This document shows positions 1 through 8,985 of a stretch of 64,000 nucleotides of DNA, in pieces. Positions within the stretch are counted from its first letter, which is position 1. Every line of letters begins with the position of its first letter. The DNA is from Ruegeria denitrificans (lineage in GTDB: Bacteria > Pseudomonadota > Alphaproteobacteria > Rhodobacterales > Rhodobacteraceae), in assembly GCF_001458295.1 (NCBI RefSeq), contig NZ_CYUD01000004.1, positions 248,001 through 312,000 on the forward strand, in the 5' to 3' direction. Under the pieces are notes generated by a model, which saw nothing but the letters and a program-made list of their open reading frames with translations, had not been told where the DNA came from and made no database searches. The position numbers and the translations under genes were made by a program.

Positions 1-347
1 CCCGCCATCAACAGACAATCGTCGCCGATCCGGGTCACACCGCCACCGCCTTCGGTTCCGGTATTCACCGTAACATGCTCGCGAATGCGGTTTCGTTTGC
101 CGATCTCCAGCCGAGTGTCCTCGCCTCCGAACTTAAGGTCCTGCGGAATTTCTCCAATCACCGAGAAATTGAAGATCACGGACTCATCACCGATCCGGGT
201 ATCGCCGGTCACGACGACATGCGATTTCAGTTCGACCCCGTCGCCCAGTTTGACCTGACTACCGACAAAACAGAACGGCCCGATGATGCAGCCTTCACCG
301 ATCTGCGCACCGTCTTCGATGATTGCGCTTGGGTGAATGCCACTCAT
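1..347 (-). CDS. lpxA: UDP-N-acetylglucosamine acyltransferase LpxA (partial, 5' part only)
   Basis: First step of lipid A synthesis: transfer of 3-hydroxyacyl from ACP to UDP-GlcNAc in the cytoplasm. The gene starts with ATG at 347 and runs off the left edge, so only about 115 N-terminal residues are seen. They begin [17 protein letters not shown] and continue as hexapeptide repeats of the left-handed beta-helix ([13 protein letters not shown], then [20 protein letters not shown]) with the family stretch IPQDLKF. The start overlaps the stop of fabZ as ATGA, so the two are translationally coupled. The active-site histidine lies beyond the edge and cannot be checked. Confidence 0.95.
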   Translation of the reverse strand, partial: MSGIHPSAIIEDGAQIGEGCIIGPFCFVGSQVKLGDGVELKSHVVVTGDTRIGDESVIFNFSVIGEIPQDLKFGGEDTRLEIGKRNRIREHVTVNTGTEGGGGVTRIGDDCLLMA

Positions 348-817
348 GTTGTTTTTTCCATGTCCCAATCGACATAGGCCGAGAATTCAGCCTCGGCTGC
401 CACTTCGCCATCAACTGTCGCACGGCCGCTGAACTTGAAGATTTTGCCGCCCTTCTTGCCGCGCACGGTTTCCACGTGCATCTCAAGCACATCGCCCGGG
501 ATAACTTTGCGGCGGAATTTGCACTTGTCGATGTTCATGAAATAGATCAGCAGTTCGCTGTCGATCACGTCCATGCCGACGCCCAACATCACACCCGCAG
601 TCTGCGCCATCGCCTCGACAATCGTTACGCCGGGCATGATCGGAGTGCCCGGGAAATGGCCCTGAAAATGCGGCTCGTTCATGGTAACGTTCTTGATGCC
701 AACGGCTGACTGATAGCCCGCGATATCCACCACCTTATCGACCAACAGAAACGGATAGCGGTGCGGCAAGATCCGTTGGATCAACTGAATATCGGCGCTT
801 TGGGTTTCCGTGCTCAT
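344..817 (-). CDS. fabZ: 3-hydroxyacyl-ACP dehydratase FabZ
   Basis: Dehydrates 3-hydroxyacyl-ACP in type II fatty acid elongation and shares its substrate pool with LpxA. 157 residues, normal for the family. Hot-dog fold signature [11 protein letters not shown] near residue 17, catalytic His in QGHFPG and catalytic Glu in TIVEAMAQ. An in-frame start 66 bases upstream exists, but ATG 817 (MSTETQ) gives the usual length. It lies 72 bases after ompH and overlaps lpxA by 4 bases. lpxD, which often sits just before fabZ, is absent here. Confidence 0.96.
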   Translation of the reverse strand: MSTETQSADIQLIQRILPHRYPFLLVDKVVDIAGYQSAVGIKNVTMNEPHFQGHFPGTPIMPGVTIVEAMAQTAGVMLGVGMDVIDSELLIYFMNIDKCKFRRKVIPGDVLEMHVETVRGKKGGKIFKFSGRATVDGEVAAEAEFSAYVDWDMEKTT

Positions 818-889
818 GGTGTCATTGTCCCGTTCTGGATTTCTGTTTGCGGCGTGGTTAGCAATACCGCGCAGTAAGGGCAAGCAAAC

Positions 890-1456
890 CTATTCGTTGA
901 CCCCGTTTTCGACGGTACTGCCGTCGCCGATCACCGTATTGATCCGCGCAATGGCGGCATCGGTGATATCAGTGCGGTCCGAGCTCAGGAACACGCTGGA
1001 CCGCTCAATAATGATCGAAGCCCCAGAGTCGCGGAGCAGATCAATCAACACCGGCTGTGCAAGTTCCAGGAACCTTTGCCGCGCTTCTTCACTGCGGCGC
1101 GACAGCACGTCCAGTTTCGCGCGCTGCCCTTCCCGATGCGACTGAACCTTTTCGTCAAAAGCATCAGCCAGAGGACGAAACTCTTCAGCTGTCATGGTTT
1201 CGCGTTGTTCCGTCAGAACCTTTTCCTCGCCGCTCAACTCGGCGACGATACGCTCGTTTTCTTCCCCCAGCAGTATGCCTTCTGCCTCGATTTCGCTAAG
1301 AACACGTTGACCGAAAGCCGATTCAGTAAACAAACGTTCGCTGGATAAAGTCACGACGCTGGTTTGCGGGACCCCTAGTTGTTGTGCCAGCGCAGAACCT
1401 GAGAATGCGAAGATCAGAAAAACGCACAGGGCCCGAAAAGGGCCCTGCAGTTTCAT
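890..1456 (-). CDS. OmpH/Skp-family periplasmic chaperone
   Basis: Predicted periplasmic chaperone that keeps outer-membrane proteins soluble on their way to BamA. 188 residues from ATG 1456, with a Sec signal peptide (MKLQGPFRALCVFLIFAFSGSALA, cut near AQQ). The body is charged and helical, with coiled-coil tentacles around residues 60-130, then a C-terminal strand region. Another ATG lies 18 bases upstream at 1474; neither has a good ribosome site, and 1456 gives the cleaner signal peptide. It follows bamA in the same operon, as in most Proteobacteria. Skp proteins diverge fast, so the family rests on length, signal, coiled coil and position. Confidence 0.85.
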   Translation of the reverse strand: MKLQGPFRALCVFLIFAFSGSALAQQLGVPQTSVVTLSSERLFTESAFGQRVLSEIEAEGILLGEENERIVAELSGEEKVLTEQRETMTAEEFRPLADAFDEKVQSHREGQRAKLDVLSRRSEEARQRFLELAQPVLIDLLRDSGASIIIERSSVFLSSDRTDITDAAIARINTVIGDGSTVENGVNE

Positions 1457-1480
1457 GAGTACCGCTTCAAACATCCAGGA

Positions 1481-3841
1481 TCAGAACCGGGCCTGAACTG
1501 TCAGGTCAAAGTTCTGCTCTTTGTCAAAGTCTTCCTTTTTCAACGCCTTCGAGAAGTTAAAGCGCAGCGGACCAAACGGGGTTTCCCAAAGAACTGAAAC
1601 GCCAATCACGTGACGGATAGATCCATCCTCGCCTACAATGTTGGCACCAGACGTGTTTACGTCGTTCAGATTGTAGAGATTACCGAAATCATAGAACACG
1701 CCACCACGCAGTCCAAATTCTTCGGGCAGACCCAGAGGAAAATCAGATTCCAGACGCGTCACCCAATAGTAGTTGCCACCGATCGCGTCATCCTGGCCGT
1801 TGGACAGGTCGCGTGGGCCAACACCAGCGGGCTCAAATCCGCGGAAGATGCTGGGACCCAGTACAAAACGGTCAAGGGTGCGGCTGAAATCGTCACCTCT
1901 CCAGTGCAGTGCTCCAACTTCGACAGTGGCCCTCAGAACAACCTCTTCGTTCCAGACGCGGGCTTGGGCGACACCACGGGCAGTCGACTTGAAGTATTCA
2001 TTATCTCCGCCCAGTCCAGCCGCATCAATACCCGCTTCAAACAATACACCGGCGTTTGGATTCAATCCGCCAATCCGGCTGTCATAGACGTAAGAAATTC
2101 CCAGTGAGCTTGTCGTGCGCTCACCCTGAGCGATCTCTGAAGAAATGACCGCGCCGTTGATTTCATCGTCCTGCTGGGTCATTTCACTGTTTGACCAACC
2201 ATAGCGCAGGCGCAACGTTGACAACTCGCCAATCGCGTAACTTAGCTGAGGACGGAAGAACAACGTCTCGGTGTCATAGCTGGCAAAGCTCGAGTTTGTC
2301 GTGGAAAGGCCAAGCCCCAAATCGAAACGCAGCTTGCGGCCCAACAGGAATGGTTCTGAAAAGTTCACTGTGTATTGTTCAGCGTCCTGCGCGGTCGACA
2401 GGCTGAGCCCGACTGTTTGCCCGCGCCCAAGGAAGTTGGATTCGCTCAGACCAATCGCAACACCAAAACCATCAGAGACCGAGTAACTGCCACCCAGGCT
2501 CAGTGAGCCGGTCGGTTGTTCTTCGACATCCACGTCCACAATCACCTGGCTGGGTGTCGACCCTTCGCGCGGCTCAACATCGGCCGTTGCAAAGAAACCT
2601 AGGGCCCGAATGCGCTCGGCCGCCTGACGGATTTCACGCGGATTGAACGGGTCACCCTCTACGGTATCGAATTGGCGACGGATCACCCGATCAAGTGTGG
2701 TTGTGTTACCCTCAATGTCGATCCGTTCGACGAAAATACGGGGACCTTTGGTCAGAACAAACTGAACATCCAAAGTCAGATCCCGTGCATTGCGCGTCAC
2801 GCGTGGCTCAACGCGCAGAAAGTCCACGCCCTGCTTGATGCCTAGACGCTCCATCCGTGCAATCGAGTTTTCAACCAGCGAAGGCGTATAAGTCACACCC
2901 GGTCGGATTTTCAACGCGTCCTGATACGGTGCCGCGTCCACACCCGGGATTTCGCTAACGGTCGTGATCTGACCGAACGAGAATTTCTGACCTTCGGTGA
3001 TGTTCATCACCAGGAAGAAAGCATCACGCTCGCGGGTAAATTCTACATTCGCGCTGTTGACCCGAAAATCCACATAGCCGCGGGACAGATAGAAATCCCG
3101 AATGACCTGTTTGTCGAACTCGATCCGGTCAGCGATGAACGTATCGCTACGAATGAATGTCCGCAGGATGTTCGCCTGTTTGGATTCCAGAACCCGACGC
3201 AGACGTCGATCTGAATAGGCGCGGTTACCAACAAAGCTGACACGTTCAACTTCAATCGTGGTCCCTTCGGCGACTTCGAAAACCAAGTCCACACGATTGT
3301 CGCTGCGGCGAATGATGCGTGGAATAACCGTAGCTGACACACGGCCCTGCGACGAATAAATCTCGGCGATCAGATCAGCGTCGGCCTCTGCGACCTGGGG
3401 TGTAAAAACACGTCGCGGTTCGGACGAAATAGCCTCAAGCAGAACATCGTCTTTGATACGGCTGTTTCCTTCGACACTGATCTGGTTGATCGTCGGATAT
3501 TCTGCAACTTCGATTACCAACGTACTTCCACGTGGCGTCAGTTCGACTGTTTCAAAAACACCACTGTCAAGCAAACGCTGAAAGGCATCATTCAGTTCAC
3601 CCGTGGATACCGACTGACCCAGTTCGATCCCAGTTCGCGCGATAATGGTTGATGTTTCTATCCGTCGGTTGCCTTCGACATCAAATGAATTGAAAACGAA
3701 ATTCTGTGCCCACGCAGTATGCGGAAGCGGCAGAAAACCTATCAAAGTCAAAAGGAAAATACTTGTTAGTGACCGCCACAAAATCTTGTTTTCCCGCTTC
3801 CGCCCCCCGCAGGATGTGCCCGCGTCTCGCCTGTCAGTCAT
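1481..3841 (-). CDS. bamA: Outer membrane protein assembly factor BamA
   Basis: Central subunit of the BAM complex that folds beta-barrels into the outer membrane. About 786 residues: signal peptide ending LPHTAWA-Q, five POTRA domains over roughly residues 50-430 (the first starts FVFNSFDVEGNRRIE), then a 16-strand barrel ending in the C-terminal Phe signature (LTVQARF). The barrel holds the conserved lid-loop area around FRGFEPAGVGPRD. The frame opens with GTG at 3850, but ATG 3841, nine bases on, is better spaced from the purine-rich stretch GGGTAG. A terminator-like hairpin (3922-3937) lies upstream, so bamA may have its own promoter as well as read-through from rseP. Confidence 0.96.
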   Translation of the reverse strand: MTDRRDAGTSCGGRKRENKILWRSLTSIFLLTLIGFLPLPHTAWAQNFVFNSFDVEGNRRIETSTIIARTGIELGQSVSTGELNDAFQRLLDSGVFETVELTPRGSTLVIEVAEYPTINQISVEGNSRIKDDVLLEAISSEPRRVFTPQVAEADADLIAEIYSSQGRVSATVIPRIIRRSDNRVDLVFEVAEGTTIEVERVSFVGNRAYSDRRLRRVLESKQANILRTFIRSDTFIADRIEFDKQVIRDFYLSRGYVDFRVNSANVEFTRERDAFFLVMNITEGQKFSFGQITTVSEIPGVDAAPYQDALKIRPGVTYTPSLVENSIARMERLGIKQGVDFLRVEPRVTRNARDLTLDVQFVLTKGPRIFVERIDIEGNTTTLDRVIRRQFDTVEGDPFNPREIRQAAERIRALGFFATADVEPREGSTPSQVIVDVDVEEQPTGSLSLGGSYSVSDGFGVAIGLSESNFLGRGQTVGLSLSTAQDAEQYTVNFSEPFLLGRKLRFDLGLGLSTTNSSFASYDTETLFFRPQLSYAIGELSTLRLRYGWSNSEMTQQDDEINGAVISSEIAQGERTTSSLGISYVYDSRIGGLNPNAGVLFEAGIDAAGLGGDNEYFKSTARGVAQARVWNEEVVLRATVEVGALHWRGDDFSRTLDRFVLGPSIFRGFEPAGVGPRDLSNGQDDAIGGNYYWVTRLESDFPLGLPEEFGLRGGVFYDFGNLYNLNDVNTSGANIVGEDGSIRHVIGVSVLWETPFGPLRFNFSKALKKEDFDKEQNFDLTVQARF

Positions 3842-3914
3842 ATTTTTCACTACCCAATATTTTTGGACTTTAATGCTGATTAGCGAGAATATTTGGCCTT
3901 GTCAAAAGACCAAA

Positions 3915-3940
3915 ACAGAAAGCGGCCCGAAGGCCGCCAT
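3915..3940 (-). terminator. UUCG-loop hairpin terminator between the 42-aa gene and bamA
   Basis: On the minus strand the sequence folds into GCGGCC-TTCG-GGCCGC (3922-3937), followed by TTTCTGTTTTGG. It lies 31 bases past the stop of the small gene and 74 bases before bamA. The U-tract is broken, so termination may be partial. Confidence 0.6.
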
Positions 3941-3968
3941 GTCTGTATTTCAATACCGGTCAGAAGAA

Positions 3969-4097
3969 TCACATGGTGATCAAATAAGCCCAGCCACCCA
4001 TTGCGACGGCGGTCGCACCGAAAAATAGCAGAGTGTCCCAATTCAATACAAACAGACACCCAAAGCTTTTGGCGGATTTACGCAGGGCTTTTGTCAT
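3969..4097 (-). CDS. Small single-span membrane protein, 42 aa, unknown function
   Basis: Not recognised. An ATG at 4097 is preceded by AGAGG at good spacing and opens a 42-residue frame (MTKALRKSAKSFGCLFVLNW..., ending AYLITM). The N-terminus is basic (K3, R6, K7, K10) and is followed by a hydrophobic stretch from about residue 13 to 42 with an Asp at 21 and a GATAVAMGG turn. It looks like one or two short membrane helices with the N-terminus inside. It sits between rseP (91 bases away) and bamA and ends just before a hairpin terminator, so it is probably the last gene of the frr-rseP transcript. Support is the ribosome site, the composition and the terminator; homology was not tested. Confidence 0.6.
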   Translation of the reverse strand: MTKALRKSAKSFGCLFVLNWDTLLFFGATAVAMGGWAYLITM

Positions 4098-4187
4098 AAC
4101 TACCTCTGACACGGGGCACTTTCTGACAGAGAATTTACCCTGAGAATGGGGCGGAAATGCGGCATTTTCTTGAGATCAATGTCACAA

Positions 4188-5540
4188 TCAGCAGAACAGG
4201 TCGTTCGTAACCGAAAAAACCATAAGTCCGAGAATCAGCGATACACCGACACCCATCAGAACCCGCAAAACTCCATCGCTAGGCGGTTTGCCTGCCACGG
4301 CCTCGTACGCATAGAAAACCAGATGGCCCCCATCCAGAGCGGGGATGGGAAACAGATTCAGCAAACCTACGGCGGTTGACAGAACGGCAATGAAGAAAAT
4401 GAAATTCTGTGCGCCCTGGCTGGCCATAGCACCCGAGGTTTCCGCTATGCCGATAGGGCCGGACATATTGCAGGTACTGATCGCCCCCGTCACCATATGC
4501 CAGACGCCCGACAAAGAACTCTCGACAATGCGTATGGTCTGCTGAACACCACCAGATAGTGAAGACAAAAGACCCGCTGGTTCGGTTGCCGGCTCCAGCG
4601 CCATGCCCCCAACAATTCCAATTCGCCAATGAGTTACAAAGCCACCTTCAGGCTGTGGCTCATCTGTGCGGCGTGGGGCCAATGCAAATTCATGCTCGGC
4701 CCCATCGCGCCAGACGTTCAGCAACAGAACTTTTCCGTCCGATCCTTCAACATGCTCTTTAAGTTGCGCAAAAGCAAAGATCGGATCGCCGTTAATCGAC
4801 GTGATTACGTCGCCGGCCTTCAGGTCAATATCCATCGCCGCGCTGCGTGGAACGACTTGCTGGATCAGCGCCGGGAATAACCACGGACCTGACACATCCA
4901 TCGTTTGTCCATTTCGGATAACCGTGTAATCCAATTCCCGTTTAACCGGCAGATTCTCGGTAAAGTCGGACCAAGCCCCCTGCTGATCGAACTCAGGCAC
5001 TGACAGCCCTGCAATAGCGACGATTTCGTCGCCGTCCTGCAATTCCTGAACCGTTCCAGGCAGCGAGCGTAGCTCACCAACGGTCAAAGGCTCACGCGTT
5101 ACGCCCTGAGACATAAAAATCAGGCCGAATACCACAATGGACATCACGAAGTTGAATACCGGCCCTGCAGCAACAGTCGCTGCCCGTGCCCACAATGGTG
5201 CACCATGCATTGTTCGGCGCAATTCTTCGGGGCTTTGTTCGATGATCTCCTGCATCGCGCCTTCGTCTTTACCCGACGCGGCGTTCGCATCCCCCAGGAA
5301 CTTGACGTAACCTCCAAAAGGCAGCGCCGCGATCTGCCAGCGCGTCCCGCGTTTGTCGATACGGCTCCACAGTACCGGGCCGAACCCGATCGAAAACACC
5401 TCAGCATGGATGCCGGACCAGCGACCAACAATATAGTGGCCGTATTCATGCACCGCGACGATGACGGACAGAGCGATCACAAAGGCAACGATGGTATAAA
5501 GAAGGTTGCCAAATTGAGGGATCAGAGAGAGTACGTCCAA
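4188..5540 (-). CDS. rseP: RIP metalloprotease RseP (site-2 protease)
   Basis: Intramembrane zinc protease that cleaves anti-sigma factors and remnant signal peptides. 450 residues. HEYGH at 31-35 in the first membrane helix supplies the zinc ligands and the catalytic Glu; the third ligand is in ALDGGHL near the C-terminus. The MRE-beta-like segment FGGYVKFLGD is at about residues 75-85. A PDZ domain around 215-290 holds PRSAAMDIDLKAGDVI; the region before it (VGELRSLPGTVQELQDGDEI) looks like a degenerate first PDZ. It lies 4 bases after dxr, before bamA, matching its role in envelope stress. Confidence 0.96.
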   Translation of the reverse strand: MDVLSLIPQFGNLLYTIVAFVIALSVIVAVHEYGHYIVGRWSGIHAEVFSIGFGPVLWSRIDKRGTRWQIAALPFGGYVKFLGDANAASGKDEGAMQEIIEQSPEELRRTMHGAPLWARAATVAAGPVFNFVMSIVVFGLIFMSQGVTREPLTVGELRSLPGTVQELQDGDEIVAIAGLSVPEFDQQGAWSDFTENLPVKRELDYTVIRNGQTMDVSGPWLFPALIQQVVPRSAAMDIDLKAGDVITSINGDPIFAFAQLKEHVEGSDGKVLLLNVWRDGAEHEFALAPRRTDEPQPEGGFVTHWRIGIVGGMALEPATEPAGLLSSLSGGVQQTIRIVESSLSGVWHMVTGAISTCNMSGPIGIAETSGAMASQGAQNFIFFIAVLSTAVGLLNLFPIPALDGGHLVFYAYEAVAGKPPSDGVLRVLMGVGVSLILGLMVFSVTNDLFC

Positions 5541-5544
5541 ATTT

Positions 5545-6717
5545 CTATCCTGCTTTCTGCATTACGGCTTCTTCTGCCCACTTACGTGCCAGATGGTCCG
5601 TTTGCAGTACGTTATCAAGGGTTAAAGAGGCATCAAGAAGGCCGTCTGACGACTCAAATCTGTCTAAAACACTTTCGACGATCCAGGCCATCTCGGGAAA
5701 GCTGATGCGGTGCGCGATGAACAGGTCTAGCGCCCGTTCCTTTGCGGCGTTGAACACGGCTCCGGACAGGCCGCCACGTTGCATCACGTTGCGGGCAAGG
5801 CGCAGTGCCGGAAAACGGGCTTCGTCTGGGTCCTGAAAGCGCAGCTGGCCCAGCTTTGTAAGGTTCAGACGGTCGACCGGTAGGTCCTGCCGATCCGGCC
5901 AGTGCAACGCATAGCCGATGGCATGACGCATGTCGGGCGCACCCATATGTGCCATAACCGCCCCGTCATTGAACCCGACCAGAGAATGCACGATGGATTC
6001 TGGGTGTATCACAACTTCAATTTGATCCGGCGAAACACCAAAGAACTCCCGTGTTTCAATCACTTCCAAGGCTTTGTTGAACATCGAAGCACTGTCGATA
6101 GTGATCCGCTGCCCCATGTTCCAGTTCGGATGGCTAGAGGCCTGTTCAACTGTAGCGCCGGCCAGCTCGCTCAGCGGCCAATCGCGAAATGCGCCACCGC
6201 TGGCGGTAATGATGATCCGCTCAACCGAGCGTATATCCTCGCCCACCAGCGCCTGAAACACGGCGGAATGTTCGCTGTCCACTGGCAATAGGCGGGCATT
6301 GTATTTCCGTGCCGTCTCCAACACCAACGGCCCGGCACAGACCAGCGTTTCCTTATTTGCCAGGGCCAGTGTTGCACCTTGCTTCAACGCCTCAAGCCCC
6401 GGCGGCAATCCGGCCGCGCCAACAATAGCAGACATGACCCAGTCTACCGGTCGTGCCGCAGCTTCAGTCAACGCCGCCTGCCCCGCTGCAGCCTCAACTC
6501 CGCTGCCGGACAGAGCAGTACGCAGATCTTCCAAGCGATTCTCATACGCGGTTACGGCCAGATCGGCCTTCAGGCGACGTGCGTCGTCAGCCAGTTTTTC
6601 AATATTCGACCCACCGGTCAGAGCCACTACCTCATAGGCCGCCGGGTTCCGGTCGATCAGATCGATGGTATTTTGCCCGACCGATCCAGTTGCACCGAAA
6701 ATGGAAACTCTGCGCAT
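5545..6717 (-). CDS. dxr: 1-deoxy-D-xylulose 5-phosphate reductoisomerase
   Basis: Converts DXP to 2-C-methyl-D-erythritol 4-phosphate with NADPH, the committing step of the MEP isoprenoid pathway; its products feed UppS next door. 390 residues, usual length. NADPH loop GATGSVG at 8-14, LANKETLVCAG, the metal and substrate motif VDSEHSAVFQ, and SASGGAFRD plus HPNWNMG of the catalytic loop are all present. Start ATG 6717 shares one base with the cdsA stop (TAATG). Confidence 0.97.
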   Translation of the reverse strand: MRRVSIFGATGSVGQNTIDLIDRNPAAYEVVALTGGSNIEKLADDARRLKADLAVTAYENRLEDLRTALSGSGVEAAAGQAALTEAAARPVDWVMSAIVGAAGLPPGLEALKQGATLALANKETLVCAGPLVLETARKYNARLLPVDSEHSAVFQALVGEDIRSVERIIITASGGAFRDWPLSELAGATVEQASSHPNWNMGQRITIDSASMFNKALEVIETREFFGVSPDQIEVVIHPESIVHSLVGFNDGAVMAHMGAPDMRHAIGYALHWPDRQDLPVDRLNLTKLGQLRFQDPDEARFPALRLARNVMQRGGLSGAVFNAAKERALDLFIAHRISFPEMAWIVESVLDRFESSDGLLDASLTLDNVLQTDHLARKWAEEAVMQKAG

Positions 6718-7499
6718 TACATGCCCCCGGGGGAATAGATCAGGCCAGCGATCAGAACAAAAAGGGCCGCTCCCATCATCCCGTCAAACCGATCAAGAAA
6801 CCCGCCATGTCCCGGAATCAGGTTCGAACTGTCCTTGACCCCGAATTTTCGTTTTGTCGCACTTTCGACGATATCTCCGGCCTGACTGGCCATCGAAGTC
6901 AAAACCGAAATCACAACAAACATGAACCCAAATCCCGCATATATTGCGAAAACAGCCCCCACAATAGCCGCTGCTGCCCAACCTCCAGCAGTACCCGACC
7001 AGGTTTTCTTGGGACTGACCTTGGGCCAGAATTTAGGGCCACCAATCGTTTTGCCAACAAAATAACCTGCCACATCCGTCACAACAACAACCGAGATCAG
7101 CCACACCATCCAGCCAAAACCCATCGTCTCGCGGATCGAGATAAAGCCAAGACCGGACGCAGCGATCCAGAGGGCGAACAGCGCGTAGATCGTTTTCGAA
7201 TGACCAACCTGCCCTGCGCCTACCAAGGCCGGAGCCACCAGGATCGGCAGTTTGAACAAGGGTGGCACGTGATAGCTGAGCAGAACGGCCACCCCGGTCA
7301 GTATGCCAAGCTGAACACGCACGCCGACCTTGTCCGGGTCAATCATTCGCACCAGTTCCCAGGTCATCAGACCGCAAGCAATGGCAATGAAGGCTTCAAA
7401 CCACAGGCCGCCCAGCCAAACTTCAACCGAACCAATTGCCACCAGCACGGCGGCAGACAGAACTCGGGCGCTCAGGTCAGACCATCGGCCGTCGCTCAT
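6717..7499 (-). CDS. cdsA: Phosphatidate cytidylyltransferase CdsA
   Basis: Makes CDP-diacylglycerol from phosphatidate and CTP in the inner membrane, the branch point to phosphatidylglycerol and phosphatidylethanolamine. 260 residues with about seven membrane helices. The signature is clear near the C-terminus (SATKRKFGVKDSSNLIPGHG, then FLDRFD), as is SPKKTWSGTAGG in the middle. It overlaps uppS by 4 bases (ATGA) and dxr by one. Confidence 0.96.
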   Translation of the reverse strand: MSDGRWSDLSARVLSAAVLVAIGSVEVWLGGLWFEAFIAIACGLMTWELVRMIDPDKVGVRVQLGILTGVAVLLSYHVPPLFKLPILVAPALVGAGQVGHSKTIYALFALWIAASGLGFISIRETMGFGWMVWLISVVVVTDVAGYFVGKTIGGPKFWPKVSPKKTWSGTAGGWAAAAIVGAVFAIYAGFGFMFVVISVLTSMASQAGDIVESATKRKFGVKDSSNLIPGHGGFLDRFDGMMGAALFVLIAGLIYSPGGM

Positions 7500-8227
7500 A
7501 CCGGAACGGCCCCGAAACGGCGCTCGCGCGATCCGAAATTACGGCACAGCCGTTCCATCTCGGCTGCAGTGAAATCGGGCCAAAGCGTGTCGATAAATTC
7601 GTATTCGGAATAGGCTGACTGCCACAAAAGAAAGTTCGAAATTCGCGCCTCGCCACTGGTGCGGATGACCAGATCTGGATCAGGAAGAACATGTGTATCC
7701 AGATATTTAGGCAGAGTTTCTTCATCCACATCCTCGGGGCGCAGTCGCCCTTCGGCCACATCCCGCGCAAGACGTTTAGTGGCACGGGCAACCTCATCCC
7801 GCCCGCCGTAGTTCAAGGCAACCGTCAGGTGGACCAGATCGTTTTCTTTGGTTTCTTCTTCCAGCGCATCCATTAAAGATATTAGCTTGGAGTCCAACCT
7901 GACCCGGTCGCCGATGAACCGCACCCGAATGCCATTTTCCTTCAACGTTCGGGTTTCTTTTATGATGTAGCGTCGGAACAGACTCATCAACCCTGCAACC
8001 TCGGCCTGGGTTCGTTTCCAGTTTTCGGTCGAAAAGGCGAAGACTGTCAGATACTTGACCCCGAGACCAGGACAAGCCTCGACCACCTCGCGCACGCGCT
8101 TCGCCCCAGCTTGGTGCCCGAACAGCCTTGGCCGACCGCGCGCCTGCGCCCAACGACCATTCCCGTCCATGATAATAGCGACATGACGCGGCCCATGTGT
8201 GGGCTCAGTATGAGGGGTGTTGAGCAT
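7496..8227 (-). CDS. uppS: Undecaprenyl diphosphate synthase UppS
   Basis: Cis-prenyltransferase that builds the C55 carrier lipid for peptidoglycan and O-antigen from farnesyl-PP and IPP. 243 residues. Catalytic Asp in AIIMDGNGRWA near residue 20, the FSTENW motif, and the C-terminal TSGEARISNFLLWQ and YSEYEFIDTLWPDF blocks are intact. It lies 8 bases after frr and overlaps cdsA. Confidence 0.97.
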   Translation of the reverse strand: MLNTPHTEPTHGPRHVAIIMDGNGRWAQARGRPRLFGHQAGAKRVREVVEACPGLGVKYLTVFAFSTENWKRTQAEVAGLMSLFRRYIIKETRTLKENGIRVRFIGDRVRLDSKLISLMDALEEETKENDLVHLTVALNYGGRDEVARATKRLARDVAEGRLRPEDVDEETLPKYLDTHVLPDPDLVIRTSGEARISNFLLWQSAYSEYEFIDTLWPDFTAAEMERLCRNFGSRERRFGAVPV

Positions 8228-8235
8228 TCGCAGTC

Positions 8236-8799
8236 TCAGACCTGCATGATCTCGGCCTGCTTGGTCTCAAGCGAGGCATCGACGGCTTTGATCATCTCAT
8301 CGGTCAGGTCCTGAACTTCGGCTTCCCAGAATTTCTGATCATCCTCGGACATGCCGTCGGCCTTGGCTTTCTTGATCTGATCCATCCCATCGCGGCGCAC
8401 ATTCCGGATCGAGACACGGGCGTGTTCAGCATATTGCCCGGCAACTTTAGTCAATTCGCGGCGGCGCTCTTCGTTAAGTTCGGGGATCGGCAACATAATA
8501 ATCGTGCCATTCAGCTGCGGGTTAATCCCCAACCCGCTTTCGCGGATTGCTTTTTCAACCTTACCGACCAGACCCTTGTCCCAGACATTGACCGTAACCA
8601 TACGCGGTTCGGGCACATTGACTGTCCCGACCTGGTTAATCGGGGTCATCGAACCGTATGCATCGACCATCACCGGCTCCAACATCGACGCCGAAGCCCG
8701 CCCGGTCCGAAGCGAAGCAAATTCGGTTCTGAGGTTGGCCATGGCGCCTTCCATGCGCCGTTTCAGATCATCAGTATCCAGTTCGAAATCGTCAGACAT
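8236..8799 (-). CDS. frr: Ribosome recycling factor
   Basis: Splits post-termination ribosomes together with EF-G. 187 residues; starts at ATG 8799, which has GGGGAG eight bases upstream. The in-frame GTG at 8808 overlaps that ribosome site and is unlikely. It has the typical [20 protein letters not shown] region and the C-terminal helix [21 protein letters not shown]. pyrH, often its upstream partner, is not present; the next gene upstream is acuI, which ends in a hairpin, so frr probably has its own promoter in 8800-8985. Confidence 0.97.
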   Translation of the reverse strand: MSDDFELDTDDLKRRMEGAMANLRTEFASLRTGRASASMLEPVMVDAYGSMTPINQVGTVNVPEPRMVTVNVWDKGLVGKVEKAIRESGLGINPQLNGTIIMLPIPELNEERRRELTKVAGQYAEHARVSIRNVRRDGMDQIKKAKADGMSEDDQKFWEAEVQDLTDEMIKAVDASLETKQAEIMQV

Positions 8800-8941
8800 G
8801 CTGCTCACTCCCCGTATTCAGGTGCTGTTTGCATGGCTTCTAAGCCATCGCAAATGGGATGTATAGCAATGATGATGTGGAAATGCGTCGATGACCAGAG
8901 GTGTTTGAGGCATTTTTTTGATTGCTTTCACACCATAGAAA

Positions 8942-8967
8942 CCGGTTAGCATTAGGGCCAACCGGTC
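8942..8967 (-). terminator. Hairpin downstream of acuI
   Basis: ACCGGTT and AACCGGT arms enclose a 12-base loop; on the minus strand the hairpin is followed by TTTCTATGG. It lies about 20 bases past the acuI stop. The stem is short and the U-run weak, so it is only a modest terminator candidate. The rest of 8800-8941 shows no gene and presumably holds the frr promoter. Confidence 0.4.
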
Positions 8968-8985
8968 TAAAGGAAGCTTTTCCAA

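Noticed and set aside
6453-7613. 386-residue open frame antisense across dxr, cdsA and uppS
   Set aside because: Low stop density on the opposite strand of high-GC genes explains it; composition is shadow-like and it spans three real genes.
8800-8985. A missed pyrH-like gene upstream of frr
   Set aside because: The spacer is only 186 bases and has no frame resembling uridylate kinase; pyrH must be elsewhere.
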